Below, one piece after another: positions 8,726 through 16,748 of a stretch of 64,000 nt of DNA; the first letter of the stretch is position 1; every line of letters starts with the position of its first letter. The stretch lies in NCBI RefSeq assembly GCF_015864945.1, contig NZ_JADYWF010000001.1:62378-126377 (forward strand), written 5' to 3'. Both the position numbers and the translations under genes were made by a program. Under the pieces are notes generated by a model, which was not told where the DNA came from, searched no databases, and saw nothing but the letters and a program-made list of their open reading frames with translations. This DNA is from Salinibacterium sp. NG253. Its GTDB lineage: Bacteria > Actinomycetota > Actinomycetes > Actinomycetales > Microbacteriaceae.

Positions 8726-8734
8726 GAGGGCGCG

Positions 8735-10144
8735 TTAGACCGCGGGAACGGCACCGGGAGTTGCGAGCCAGCCAAGGTACGAGCCATCCAGTTCGGCTAC
8801 GTCGTAGCCAGCGCGGCGCAGGGCACTCGCGGCCACGCTGTTGCGCACTCCGCTTTGGCAATACGTCACGATGGTTCCTTCGCGGGGGAGCTGGTCGAGC
8901 GACCACATGACGCGGCCACCGCTCAGTTGTTCTGACCCGGGGATGTGGCCCTCAGCGAACTCGGTTTTGTTGCGTACGTCGAGCAGAAGCACGCGCTCAA
9001 CGTCATCGAGCGTGGCGGGATCGACAAGCTCGGGCACAACAAGATTGAGCCCATCGAGGGTCGTCACGAAGCCTGACACGGTGTCGATGCCCACGCGCAC
9101 GAGGTGATCGCGCAGTTCTTGTGCGTGTTCAAGGTCGTCGGCAAGCAGGATGACGGGCCGCGACTCAGTGTCGGGGTTGTAGACCCAAGCGCCGTAGCTT
9201 GCTGCTTTCTCGGGCCCAGGGACGTTGAGGGATCGCGGCACAGTGCCACGGTGAACTTCGCTGTTGTTGCGAGTGTCGATAAGGATGGCGCTGTCGGCAT
9301 CGAGCGCTGTCGCAACTTCCTCGGTCGTGTACTCGCGCAGCGGGGTAACGGTGCCCATGACGTTCGGGCCCTGTCGGTTCTGCACCTTCATGCGGCCAAA
9401 GTAGGCGTGAGCATCCGGTTGACCGTTGAGCAGCTCGTCGATGAAACCTTGCTCGTCGTTGTTCTCCACATAGTGGCTCCACCACGCGAACGCGCGTTCG
9501 TACCCGACAGTGGTTGTCGGAATGGCGCCGAGAGCTTTGCCGCAGGCGCTGCCGGCACCGTGGGCAGGCAAAACCTGCACATAGTCGGGAAGGGTGAGGA
9601 AGCGGTCTCGCAGGCTCGCGAAGATGTCTTTCGCTCCGCCGAAACGGGTGTCAACGCCGCCGGCAGCTTCATCGAGAAGGTCGGGGCGGCCGAGGTCTCC
9701 GACGAAGACAAAGTCTCCGCTGAGCATGAAACCGGGAGCGTCAGCTTGCGCACCATCGGTGACCAAGAAGGAAAGGTGTTCAGGCGTGTGCCCGGGAGTG
9801 TGAACAGCCTTCAGCGTGATGTTGCCGAGGGTAATGATGTGGCCATCTTTCATACGTACAGCACCGTCGAAGGCGCTTCCGTAGGTCCAGTCGGGGCCAC
9901 CCTCGTCAGACACCAGAATCTCCGCACCGGTGCGAGCGGCAAGCTCGCGGGTGCCGGAAAGGTAGTCGGCGTGAATGTGGGTTTCGGTGACGGCCGTGAT
10001 GGTCATCCCGTTCTTGGCGGCGATCTCAAGATAAACGTCGAGGTCGCGGCGGGGGTCAACAACGATCGCTTCGCCTTTGGCTTGGCAACCGATGAAGTAG
10101 CTAGCCTGAGCGAGGTCGGTGTCATAGATGCGTTCGAGAAGCAT
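8735..10144 (-). CDS. cstB: CstB-like persulfide dioxygenase with pseudo-rhodanese and rhodanese domains
   Basis: 469 residues in three parts. Residues 1-250: metallo-beta-lactamase fold with THIHADYLSG, VHTPGHTPEHL, SGDFVFVGDLGRPD and LPAHGAGSACG, the iron ligands of ETHE1/CstB persulfide dioxygenases. Residues about 270-365: a rhodanese-like domain whose active-site loop (VILLADDLEH) lacks cysteine. Residues about 370-469: a complete rhodanese domain with VTYCQSGVRNS. This three-part order is that of Staphylococcus CstB, which turns low-molecular-weight persulfides into thiosulfate. GGAG precedes the ATG. It follows the two small cysteine-rich genes after 95 bases in which I see no gene. 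Confidence 0.86.
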   Translation of the reverse strand: MLLERIYDTDLAQASYFIGCQAKGEAIVVDPRRDLDVYLEIAAKNGMTITAVTETHIHADYLSGTRELAARTGAEILVSDEGGPDWTYGSAFDGAVRMKDGHIITLGNITLKAVHTPGHTPEHLSFLVTDGAQADAPGFMLSGDFVFVGDLGRPDLLDEAAGGVDTRFGGAKDIFASLRDRFLTLPDYVQVLPAHGAGSACGKALGAIPTTTVGYERAFAWWSHYVENNDEQGFIDELLNGQPDAHAYFGRMKVQNRQGPNVMGTVTPLREYTTEEVATALDADSAILIDTRNNSEVHRGTVPRSLNVPGPEKAASYGAWVYNPDTESRPVILLADDLEHAQELRDHLVRVGIDTVSGFVTTLDGLNLVVPELVDPATLDDVERVLLLDVRNKTEFAEGHIPGSEQLSGGRVMWSLDQLPREGTIVTYCQSGVRNSVAASALRRAGYDVAELDGSYLGWLATPGAVPAV

Positions 10145-10239
10145 GTTTACTCCAGTGAGTGTTCGCTATGTCCGGGGGAGGGGAGACGCTAACGACGGTG
10201 CGTGGTTAGCGGTGGCTGCGGGTGAGCAGTAGTTGCTCG

Positions 10240-10353
10240 TTAGCAGTGGCAACGGTCGCGTTCAGCGACGTTGGCGAGGGCATCCTCGATATGTTCTCCG
10301 CAGCCAGCCCAGGTGGGCTTACCGCAGTTCTGGCAAGTGACTTGTGCACACAT
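10240..10353 (-). CDS. 37-residue cysteine-rich protein (paralogue A)
   Basis: The peptide has Cys at positions 2, 7, 10, 18, 35 and 37 and His at 21 and 36, with core CGKPTWAGCGEHI. A good ribosome site (AGGAG, six bases before ATG 10353) lies in the eight-base gap after the sister gene, so the pair is co-translated. The first half is almost the same as in the neighbour at 10362-10547, so selection is acting on protein. It resembles small zinc-binding or thiol-carrier peptides, but I know no assigned function; small CxxCGK-TWAGCGxH proteins of this kind are seen in other actinobacteria as hypothetical proteins. Confidence 0.75.
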   Translation of the reverse strand: MCAQVTCQNCGKPTWAGCGEHIEDALANVAERDRCHC

Positions 10354-10361
10354 GTGATCTC

Positions 10362-10547
10362 CTAACGACCGAAGAGGCGGGCAAAAAAGCCGCCCTGATT
10401 TGATTTCGCGGCGTCAATCTCCGACTGCGAGTGCTTGCCGTTGCACCAGTTGGATGCGGGCACGCTGCGCTTGACGGTCTGGATGTGTTCTCCGCATCCG
10501 GCCCACGTAGTTTTGCCGCATACGCGACACGTGACTGCTCTGCACAT
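10362..10547 (-). CDS. 61-residue cysteine-rich protein (paralogue B)
   Basis: First gene on the minus strand from the CstR operator region. Cys at 2, 7, 10, 18 and 35 and His21 match paralogue A position by position (core CGKTTWAGCGEHI); residues 38-61 are an added polar tail ending in FFARLFGR, a possible membrane- or partner-binding amphipathic end. The ribosome site is weak (GCAGAG). The position, promoter-proximal in a persulfide-detoxification cluster, suggests a sulfane-sulfur carrier, zinc/copper-binding protein or thiol buffer; all of these are inference. Confidence 0.8.
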   Translation of the reverse strand: MCRAVTCRVCGKTTWAGCGEHIQTVKRSVPASNWCNGKHSQSEIDAAKSNQGGFFARLFGR

Positions 10548-10579
10548 AACTCTGCTTTCGTTGATTGGCTTTTCGTAAA

Positions 10580-10595
10580 ATACCCTAGGGGGTAT
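10580..10595. promoter_or_regulatory. CstR/CsoR-type operator 1
   Basis: ATACCCTAGGGGGTAT is an inverted repeat with G/C tracts, the form bound by CsoR-family repressors. It lies in the 111-base divergent region between the small cysteine gene and the repressor gene. Confidence 0.75.
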
Positions 10596-10605
10596 GCTGA
10601 CAACT

Positions 10606-10621
10606 ATACCCCACGGGGTAT
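10606..10621. promoter_or_regulatory. CstR/CsoR-type operator 2
   Basis: ATACCCCACGGGGTAT has perfect outer arms and is centred 26 bases from operator 1. Between the two lies TATGCT, a possible -10 for the repressor gene. Confidence 0.77.
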
Positions 10622-10658
10622 CTCAACTGTCAACTCACTCGAGAGAAACGAGACGAAC

Positions 10659-10949
10659 ATGGTTTTGCCTGCATCAGAACCCGTGTCAGCCGCAGACGCT
10701 GACGCTCAAAAGAAGATTGTTAACCGCCTACGACGCGCTCAAGGACAATTGGGCGCCTTGATTGCCACGGTGGAAACAGGGGCCGGCTGCCGCGACGTCG
10801 TGCACCAGCTGGCTGCAGTCTCGAAAGCTCTCGACCGCGCAGGGTTCCTCGTGATCTCCGAAGCGATGAAGGAATGCCTCATTAACCCGGATGCCGAAGG
10901 CTCGCCTCAGTCAGACGAGATCGAGAAGCTCTTTCTTTCGCTCGCGTAG
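10659..10949 (+). CDS. cstR: CsoR-family repressor, CstR-like persulfide sensor
   Basis: 96 residues, PF02583. RLRRAQGQLGALIATVE is the family's first helix; the two sensing cysteines are in GAGCRDVV and MKECL. In copper-sensing CsoR a histidine four residues before the second cysteine completes the metal site; here that place is alanine (SEAMKEC). Two cysteines without the histidine is the CstR pattern, in which per- and polysulfides cross-link the thiols and release DNA. The neighbours (CstB-like enzyme, TauE, rhodanese) agree. The frame is open upstream through the operators, so ATG 10659 is the sensible start. Confidence 0.85.
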   Translation: MVLPASEPVSAADADAQKKIVNRLRRAQGQLGALIATVETGAGCRDVVHQLAAVSKALDRAGFLVISEAMKECLINPDAEGSPQSDEIEKLFLSLA

Positions 10950-10978
10950 CGGATGCGCACGTACGAGGCCACTGAGGG

Positions 10979-12619
10979 CTAGCGGCGCCACTCTCCGAGT
11001 CCGTGAGCGTTAAAGAACTCCAGCGTCACCCCGGTGACGGCCCCGCCTGACCGCGCGAAGGTCGCCGAAGAGAGGGAGCCGTGGGGCGCGTTTTCGCCCG
11101 TGGGGACGAAGGCAAAGGTGTCAGAGTCCCAAGTTTCGAGCGTAAGAATGTAGTTTTCGCGCGGGCCGAGGGCAGCCTGTAACGAACCATCGACTTCAGT
11201 CACGACGAGGTCGCCAAAGTAGTCATTGCGGTAGGTGCCTTCATAATCGCTGAGGTAAAGGGAAGCCCCAGCGGTGTCGGGCTTGGTCTCTGCGACAAGA
11301 TCTCCTGCCGGGGCGTTGAGTCCAGAAAGTGCACCGTAGTAGTCGCCGAGCCAATCGCGCTGAATCTCGCCGTACTGAACTAGATCGAGAAACTGCGCGT
11401 TGAGGGCTTCCGCGGTGCCGATGGGGCCCGCATTGGTCAGAGTCACGATCCCCAGATCGAGACTGGGCACGAGTTGGTAGTTCGTGCCAGCGCCGAGAAC
11501 GAAGCCGCCAGAATGACTCAGTGTTGTACGGCCACCGGCCTGGCTGCCCACGTTGAACCCGAAGCCGTAGCTTGCGGTGCGCTGATCGGGGGCGGAGGCT
11601 TGCGCGCTGATGCTCTGCGCCGTGATCGCTGGCACGAGCGATTCGGGCATGACGAACGGCTGGCCGTCATGTTCACCACCGGCCAGGATCATCGTCATCC
11701 ACTGGGACAGGTCGCCGACGGTCGATGAGACGCCTCCCGCGGGGGACTGCGGGTCGGGATTACGTTCGAAGAGCGGCTGAAATTCGCCATCGACAAGGGT
11801 GTGGAGTGTTGCCCGATTGGGCTGCGCCACAAAATCCGCATAGCTCGAGCTTGTGGCAGTCATTCCCAACGGTTCGTAAACGAGTTCACGGATGGCGTCG
11901 TTCCAGTCCATGCCAAGCGCTGCAGCGGTCGCTTCCGCTCCTACCGTGATGCCGTAGTTCGAATAGTGGTAGCTACTGCGGAAATCGTCGAGGGGCTGAT
12001 ACCGAAGGTGGTCGAGGATGTAGTCGCGCTCGTAGCCGACATCTTCCAGGTCATCGCCAGCCCCGGTCGCGAGCCCGGTGCGGTGGCTGAAGTAGTCGCC
12101 AATCGTTGCGTTCTGCGTGACGTACGAGTCCGCAAGAGAGAAATCAGACAGCAGCGTGCGCACGGGAGTGTCCCACTCCACTGCGTCTTGGGTAATGGCG
12201 CGGGCGACGACCGTGGCAGAGAGGGATTTCGAAACTGACGCTATTTGGAACACCGTGTCGGCCTCCACCCGGTCAGTGGTTCCTGCTTCGCGCACTCCAA
12301 AACCGTCGGCATAGATCATCTCGCCGTTGTGTACGACAGCGATCGCGAGACCGGGGGTTCCGGTCTCATTCATCGCGATTGCGGCCAACTCAGGAAGCTG
12401 TTCGACCGCAGCGTCGACCGTTCGCACCACGGCCACGTCGCTGCTGCCCGCACTCAGCGCGATGACATCAGAGGCTGGGGAGTCGCCCTCAATGACCTCA
12501 AGACGACCGGATGCCGCTGCCGTGCATCCAGAAACGGCAACAGAGACAGCAAGCAGCGCCACCATCGCGGGCGCTGTGCGGGAGCGACGGACAGTGCGGA
12601 ACGTGGCGGAAGATTCCAT
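10979..12619 (-). CDS. serine-hydrolase lipoprotein (beta-lactamase/class C, AmpC-EstB family)
   Basis: 546 residues. A basic N-terminus and hydrophobic stretch end in the lipobox VAVSGC (Cys32), so it should sit on the outer face of the membrane. The catalytic SxxK is S128-V-S-K131, the YxN motif is YSNYG, and the third motif appears as LSHSGG. A C-terminal domain of about 120 residues looks like the DUF3471-type add-on of this family. Members include D-amino-acid peptidases, esterases and beta-lactamase relatives; which one cannot be decided. A TAGGCT hexamer six bases upstream of the ATG points to a leaderless message. Confidence 0.85.
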   Translation of the reverse strand: MESSATFRTVRRSRTAPAMVALLAVSVAVSGCTAAASGRLEVIEGDSPASDVIALSAGSSDVAVVRTVDAAVEQLPELAAIAMNETGTPGLAIAVVHNGEMIYADGFGVREAGTTDRVEADTVFQIASVSKSLSATVVARAITQDAVEWDTPVRTLLSDFSLADSYVTQNATIGDYFSHRTGLATGAGDDLEDVGYERDYILDHLRYQPLDDFRSSYHYSNYGITVGAEATAAALGMDWNDAIRELVYEPLGMTATSSSYADFVAQPNRATLHTLVDGEFQPLFERNPDPQSPAGGVSSTVGDLSQWMTMILAGGEHDGQPFVMPESLVPAITAQSISAQASAPDQRTASYGFGFNVGSQAGGRTTLSHSGGFVLGAGTNYQLVPSLDLGIVTLTNAGPIGTAEALNAQFLDLVQYGEIQRDWLGDYYGALSGLNAPAGDLVAETKPDTAGASLYLSDYEGTYRNDYFGDLVVTEVDGSLQAALGPRENYILTLETWDSDTFAFVPTGENAPHGSLSSATFARSGGAVTGVTLEFFNAHGLGEWRR

Positions 12620-12625
12620 GGCTCC

Positions 12626-12631
12626 AGCCTA
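12626..12631 (-). promoter_or_regulatory. leaderless -10 hexamer
   Basis: TAGGCT on the minus strand, six bases before the ATG at 12619. There is no ribosome-binding site between them. Confidence 0.6.
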
Positions 12632-12657
12632 GAACGCGGGCGATGAACTCGGCAGGT

Positions 12658-13350
12658 CTAGGTAGAAGTGACGTCGAGAATGAGACGCACAAGGTTGAGC
12701 ATCGGTTCCCGGAGCGCTGTTGTCAGAATCGCAAACACCAGAATGTTGAGCACAACAGTGCCCCAGAATGCTTGGCGGAAGAGCGGTTTGTGGGTTTTGT
12801 GGCGCAGTCGCTGTTGCGCAAGAATCGCGCCCGGCCAGCCGCCGAACAACCCGAGACCGAGAAGGGCACTTTCGGTCACTCGCCACTGTTTTGTTTGCGC
12901 AGCCTTCTTGTCGCTGGCATAGAGGGCATACGTGATGATGCTCATCACGAGATATAACGCTGCAAATAGCCACGGGAGGGCACCGATGGTGGTGAGAATA
13001 CCGATCGCGACGATGAAGGTAGCCAGCACGACATAGCTCATGGTGCCGGGCTTGCGTCGTTTCGTGCGCAGCGGTCGACCTGAGGCGGAGAGGTAACGAA
13101 TTGTGCGAGCCCGAACCTTACCTTCGTTCGTGTGCTCGACCACGAAACTCACCCGTTCACCGGGAGTCGGGCGGGTGTCACGGCGTGGGAAGGCAGAGAT
13201 GTGGGCAAAGACGCTTTCGCCGTTGCGGTTGCCGTTGCTGTTGCCAGCGCCGTTAGTGCCGCGTGGGTCGTCAACGGTGATGAACCCGAAGCCACGTTCG
13301 TCGTTCCATGACGCCAACGCACCCTGCTGTCGTGCGCTTCGCGAACCCAT
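12658..13350 (-). CDS. cold-shock domain fused to DUF1294 membrane domain
   Basis: 230 residues. Residues 8-85 are a cold-shock domain: GALASWNDERGFGFI (RNP1-like) and SVFAHISAF (RNP2-like). Between the two lies a 15-residue insert rich in Asn and Gly that normal cold-shock proteins lack. After a basic linker come three or four hydrophobic helices and the DUF1294 signature YALYASDKKAA ... LLGLFGGWPGAILAQQ. CSD-DUF1294 fusions occur in many bacteria without known function; an RNA-binding domain tied to the membrane is the obvious reading. TACCCT lies six bases before the ATG, suggesting leaderless transcription. Confidence 0.87.
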   Translation of the reverse strand: MGSRSARQQGALASWNDERGFGFITVDDPRGTNGAGNSNGNRNGESVFAHISAFPRRDTRPTPGERVSFVVEHTNEGKVRARTIRYLSASGRPLRTKRRKPGTMSYVVLATFIVAIGILTTIGALPWLFAALYLVMSIITYALYASDKKAAQTKQWRVTESALLGLGLFGGWPGAILAQQRLRHKTHKPLFRQAFWGTVVLNILVFAILTTALREPMLNLVRLILDVTST

Positions 13351-13356
13351 GTATCG

Positions 13357-13362
13357 AGGGTA
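13357..13362 (-). promoter_or_regulatory. leaderless -10 hexamer
   Basis: TACCCT on the minus strand, six bases before the ATG at 13350. Confidence 0.5.
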
Positions 13363-13528
13363 ACTGCCCGAGCCGCTGTGCGCGGTATCGGCGTACCCTC
13401 AGGCTCGCTGTATTTGGCCCACAGAGCTGTGCTCTGCTCCTAAACTGGCGGGGCGCCCTCAGCGAGAATGGGGTCGCGATCGAACGGATGACCTCAACCA
13501 CATCATCGTGAAGAGAAGAGAGAATCTC

Positions 13529-15952
13529 GTGCCTGTTCAAGAGCCCGTCGCCCGCCAGCCATGGTGTGGCCCTCGTACCGCCGAAGTGCAACCCCACACG
13601 CTCGATCAGCTCGACGCGTGGTGGCGCGCAGCCAACTACCTCGCTGTCGGCCAGATCTATCTCCTCGACAATCCGCTGCTGCGTGAACCTCTCCGCCGCG
13701 AGCACACCAAGCCTCGACTCTTGGGGCACTGGGGCACGACGCCCGGCCTGAACTTTGTGTGGGCCCATCTGAATCGCATCATTCAGGAACGCGACACCGA
13801 CACCATTTTCGTGGCTGGGCCGGGTCACGGAGGTCCTGCCGTTGTCGCGAGTGCGTACCTCGATGGCACTTACAGCGAGACGTACGGCGATATAGATAAG
13901 AGTGCGGATGGCATCCGCAAGTTGTTCAGACAGTTTTCGTTCCCGGGTGGCATTCCAAGCCACGCGGCTCCTGAAACTCCGGGCTCCATCCACGAGGGTG
14001 GCGAGCTGGGCTATGCCCTGTCGCACGCCTACGGCGCCGTCTTCGACAACCCCAACCTGCTTGTTGCCGCGGTCGTCGGCGATGGTGAAGCTGAAACGGG
14101 GCCGCTCGCGACGAGCTGGCATTCGAACAAGTTCATTGACCCGGAGCGGGATGGCGTGGTCTTGCCAATCCTGCACCTCAATGGCTACAAAATTGCGAAC
14201 CCGACAGTGCTGGCCCGCATTCCCGAAGACGAACTGTGTGATCTGATGCGCGGGTACGGGCACACGCCCTACGTCGTCTCTGGTGGGTTCGACGGCGAAG
14301 ATCCTCGTGCTGTGCATGAGCGCATGGCGGCGACGCTTGACGACATCGTCGATCACATCGCACGGATCAAGGCGGATGCCGCAGCAGGAACGCTCGAGGG
14401 GCGCCCGGCCTGGCCGATGCTCATTCTGCGCACGCCCAAGGGCTGGACGGGTCCGAAAGTGGTCGACGGCCACCCGGTTGAAAACAACTGGCGTTCGCAC
14501 CAGGTGCCGCTCGCGAGCGTGCGCGACACCGAGGAACATCTGCAGCAGCTTGAGGAATGGATGGCCTCATACCGCCCAGAGGAACTCTTCGACGAGAGCG
14601 GGGCACCACGCGAATTAACGATCGCACTTGCTCCTTCGGGAGATCGCCGTATGAGCGCCAACCCCGTTGCTAACGGTGGACTGCTCCGTGCACCGCTGCG
14701 CCTCCCTGACTTTCGGGAGTACGCCGTCGACGTACCGAATCCGGGCGAAACCACGAGCTCGGCGACGGGCGCTCTGGGGGAGTGGCTGCGCGATGTGATT
14801 CGCGACAACCCCGAGAACTTCCGTATCTTTGGGGCCGATGTCACGGCATCCAATCGTCTGAGTGCTGTCTTCGACACCACCGATAAACAGTGGGATGCCG
14901 AATACCTCCCCATCGATTCCGACAACCACCTCGCGCGGGCGGGGCGCGTCATGGAGATGCTCAGCGAGCACCAGTGTCAGGGCTGGCTCGAGGGCTACCT
15001 ACTCACGGGTCGGCACGGCATGTTTAACTCCTACGAGGCGTTCATCCATATCGTCGATTCGATGTTCAATCAGCACGCCAAGTGGCTCGAGGGTGCAAAC
15101 GCGATTCCGTGGCGTCGCCCGGTGGCGTCGCTCAACTATCTGCTGAGCTCGCATGTCTGGCGTCAAGATCACAACGGCGCTTCGCATCAGGACCCCGGCT
15201 TTCTTGACCTGGTCATGAACAAGAAGCCTGATGTCGTGCGGGCCTACCTCCCGTGCGACGCCAACACGTTGATCGCCACCTACGACCACTGCTTGCGATC
15301 CGTCAACAAGATCAACGTCGTCATCGCTGGCAAGCACCCCGAGAACAACTGGCTCGACATGCCCGCGGCGATTGAACACTGCACGCGGGGAATCGGGCTG
15401 TTCGAGTGGGCTGGCACCGAAGTTGTCGGCCAAGAACCGGATGTCGTCCTCGCCTGTGCCGGCGACGTTCCGACCCTAGAAACGTTGGCGGCCGCGCAAA
15501 TCTTGCGTGAGCGGATCCCCGAGCTGCGCGTGCGGGTCGTCAACGTCATCGACTTGATGCGCCTGCACAGCGAATCGGAGCATCCGCACGGTCTCAGCGA
15601 TGCCGAGTATGACGCAATTTTCACGACAGACAAGCCCGTGATTTTTGCCCACCACGGTTATCCGTGGCTGATTCACCGCCTCACCTATAAGCGCACGGGG
15701 CACGCAAACCTGCATGTGCGCGGGTACAAAGACGAGGGCACGACGACGACACCGTTCGACATGGTGATGCTCAACGACCTCGACCGCTATCACTTGGTCA
15801 TCGACGTGCTTGAGCGGGTTCCGGGCCTCACCTCGCGGCATGCGGCCTTCTGGCAGGAACTGCATGACACCCGACTGCACGCGCGTCAATACACGCGAGA
15901 ACACGGCGAGGATATGCCCGAAGTGGCCGACTGGAAGTGGAACCGGTCGTGA
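13529..15952 (+). CDS. xfp: phosphoketolase (xylulose-5-phosphate/fructose-6-phosphate)
   Basis: 807 residues from GTG 13529. The enzyme cleaves xylulose 5-phosphate or fructose 6-phosphate with phosphate to acetyl phosphate plus an aldose phosphate, using thiamine diphosphate. Family landmarks are [38 protein letters not shown], the ThDP motif [16 protein letters not shown], and the C-terminal [14 protein letters not shown]. Length is as expected (about 790-830). A purine-rich stretch precedes GTG 13529; GTG 13508 in the same frame is an alternative adding seven residues. No acetate kinase is adjacent, so the partner enzyme must lie elsewhere. Confidence 0.95.
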   Translation: MPVQEPVARQPWCGPRTAEVQPHTLDQLDAWWRAANYLAVGQIYLLDNPLLREPLRREHTKPRLLGHWGTTPGLNFVWAHLNRIIQERDTDTIFVAGPGHGGPAVVASAYLDGTYSETYGDIDKSADGIRKLFRQFSFPGGIPSHAAPETPGSIHEGGELGYALSHAYGAVFDNPNLLVAAVVGDGEAETGPLATSWHSNKFIDPERDGVVLPILHLNGYKIANPTVLARIPEDELCDLMRGYGHTPYVVSGGFDGEDPRAVHERMAATLDDIVDHIARIKADAAAGTLEGRPAWPMLILRTPKGWTGPKVVDGHPVENNWRSHQVPLASVRDTEEHLQQLEEWMASYRPEELFDESGAPRELTIALAPSGDRRMSANPVANGGLLRAPLRLPDFREYAVDVPNPGETTSSATGALGEWLRDVIRDNPENFRIFGADVTASNRLSAVFDTTDKQWDAEYLPIDSDNHLARAGRVMEMLSEHQCQGWLEGYLLTGRHGMFNSYEAFIHIVDSMFNQHAKWLEGANAIPWRRPVASLNYLLSSHVWRQDHNGASHQDPGFLDLVMNKKPDVVRAYLPCDANTLIATYDHCLRSVNKINVVIAGKHPENNWLDMPAAIEHCTRGIGLFEWAGTEVVGQEPDVVLACAGDVPTLETLAAAQILRERIPELRVRVVNVIDLMRLHSESEHPHGLSDAEYDAIFTTDKPVIFAHHGYPWLIHRLTYKRTGHANLHVRGYKDEGTTTTPFDMVMLNDLDRYHLVIDVLERVPGLTSRHAAFWQELHDTRLHARQYTREHGEDMPEVADWKWNRS

Positions 15953-16149
15953 CGCGCTCAGCGCAGTGCTGACAGTCGTATTTGGACGCGATTGTTGACG
16001 CTGACGGCCAGCAAAAAAGTACCTCCCCTGGGGTGATGGTGCACGACGTATTTTGTGCTTAGAATGAGCGTGACATCGCGTTGATGCCCGGCAATCGTGC
16101 CCCTTCGGGAGTTCTTCCCTAGGCCGTCAGAAAGATCAGATCAACCGGT

Positions 16150-16662
16150 ATGAACATCACCGAAATCGCTATTAACGCACTCGGATTCGCGGGCACCGTT
16201 TTCTCCTTCCTGATGTGGGTTCCTCAGGCCCGTATCACCTGGCAGAGCCGCAACGACGCCGTGCGTCTTGCCGGTATTTCGGAGACCACGCAGTGGCTGT
16301 TGGTCTTTGGCTACACCGTCTGGGGCGCTTACGGTCTGATGAGTTCGTCGTTCTGGGTTGCCGCTCCCAGCGCTGTCGCGATCCCACTTGCCGCCGCCAC
16401 GATCGTGGTCATTCGCCGTGGTCGCCGCTTGCCCGATGAGGGGCGTTCATTCCCGATTTTCTCGAGCACGGATGCCGATCCGCTCGTTACCATCAGCGAC
16501 GGCCTAGTGGCGCTCACCGAGTCCATTCCGATCATTCACGCCCACGCCGAGCCTCCCGTCGAAGCGGCCGTTGTCGCGCACGACACGTCGGATGTTCTGG
16601 GCGAGCCATTGCCACACTCTGCGGGCTACACGGCGACAGGCACGATCCCGATTCTCGCTTAG
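16150..16662 (+). CDS. PQ-loop / SemiSWEET-like membrane protein
   Basis: 170 residues. Three hydrophobic helices fill residues 6-95; the first ends in FLMWVPQARITW, carrying the PQ motif of the SWEET/PQ-loop family (one three-helix repeat, so a dimer would be needed). Residues 96-170 are a soluble tail of unknown role. Members carry sugars or amino acids. The 197-base upstream gap holds a TTAGAAT near 16056 that could be a -10, then a leader of about 90 bases with three short GC-rich inverted repeats; I could not match it to a known riboswitch. No clear ribosome site precedes the ATG. Confidence 0.75.
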   Translation: MNITEIAINALGFAGTVFSFLMWVPQARITWQSRNDAVRLAGISETTQWLLVFGYTVWGAYGLMSSSFWVAAPSAVAIPLAAATIVVIRRGRRLPDEGRSFPIFSSTDADPLVTISDGLVALTESIPIIHAHAEPPVEAAVVAHDTSDVLGEPLPHSAGYTATGTIPILA

Positions 16663-16712
16663 CGAGGCGGCGCTCATTTAACAGGGTGGCGCTCACCTAG
16701 AGCGTTGGCGAT

Positions 16713-16746
16713 GTCGCGTCGGCTTCAGCGAGTCGGCCGTCGCGAC
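16713..16746. terminator. hairpin between convergent genes
   Basis: GTCGCGTCGGC at 16713-16723 pairs with GCCGTCGCGAC at 16736-16746 with one mismatch. There is no T-tract. It lies between the PQ-loop gene and the antiporter gene and may stop both. Confidence 0.4.
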
Positions 16747-16748
16747 GC

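Noticed and set aside
9104-10192. 362-codon plus-strand open frame.
   Set aside because: Antisense to the CstB-like gene, with no recognisable domain.
13488-13511. Seven-codon Thr/Ser peptide frame ending at the phosphoketolase start.
   Set aside because: Too short to support; no attenuator hairpin or ribosome site visible.
13271-14539. 422-codon minus-strand open frame.
   Set aside because: Covers the antisense of phosphoketolase and part of the cold-shock gene in another frame.
16063-16149. Structured-looking leader before the PQ-loop gene, considered as a riboswitch.
   Set aside because: Several short GC inverted repeats, but no match to a riboswitch consensus I know.
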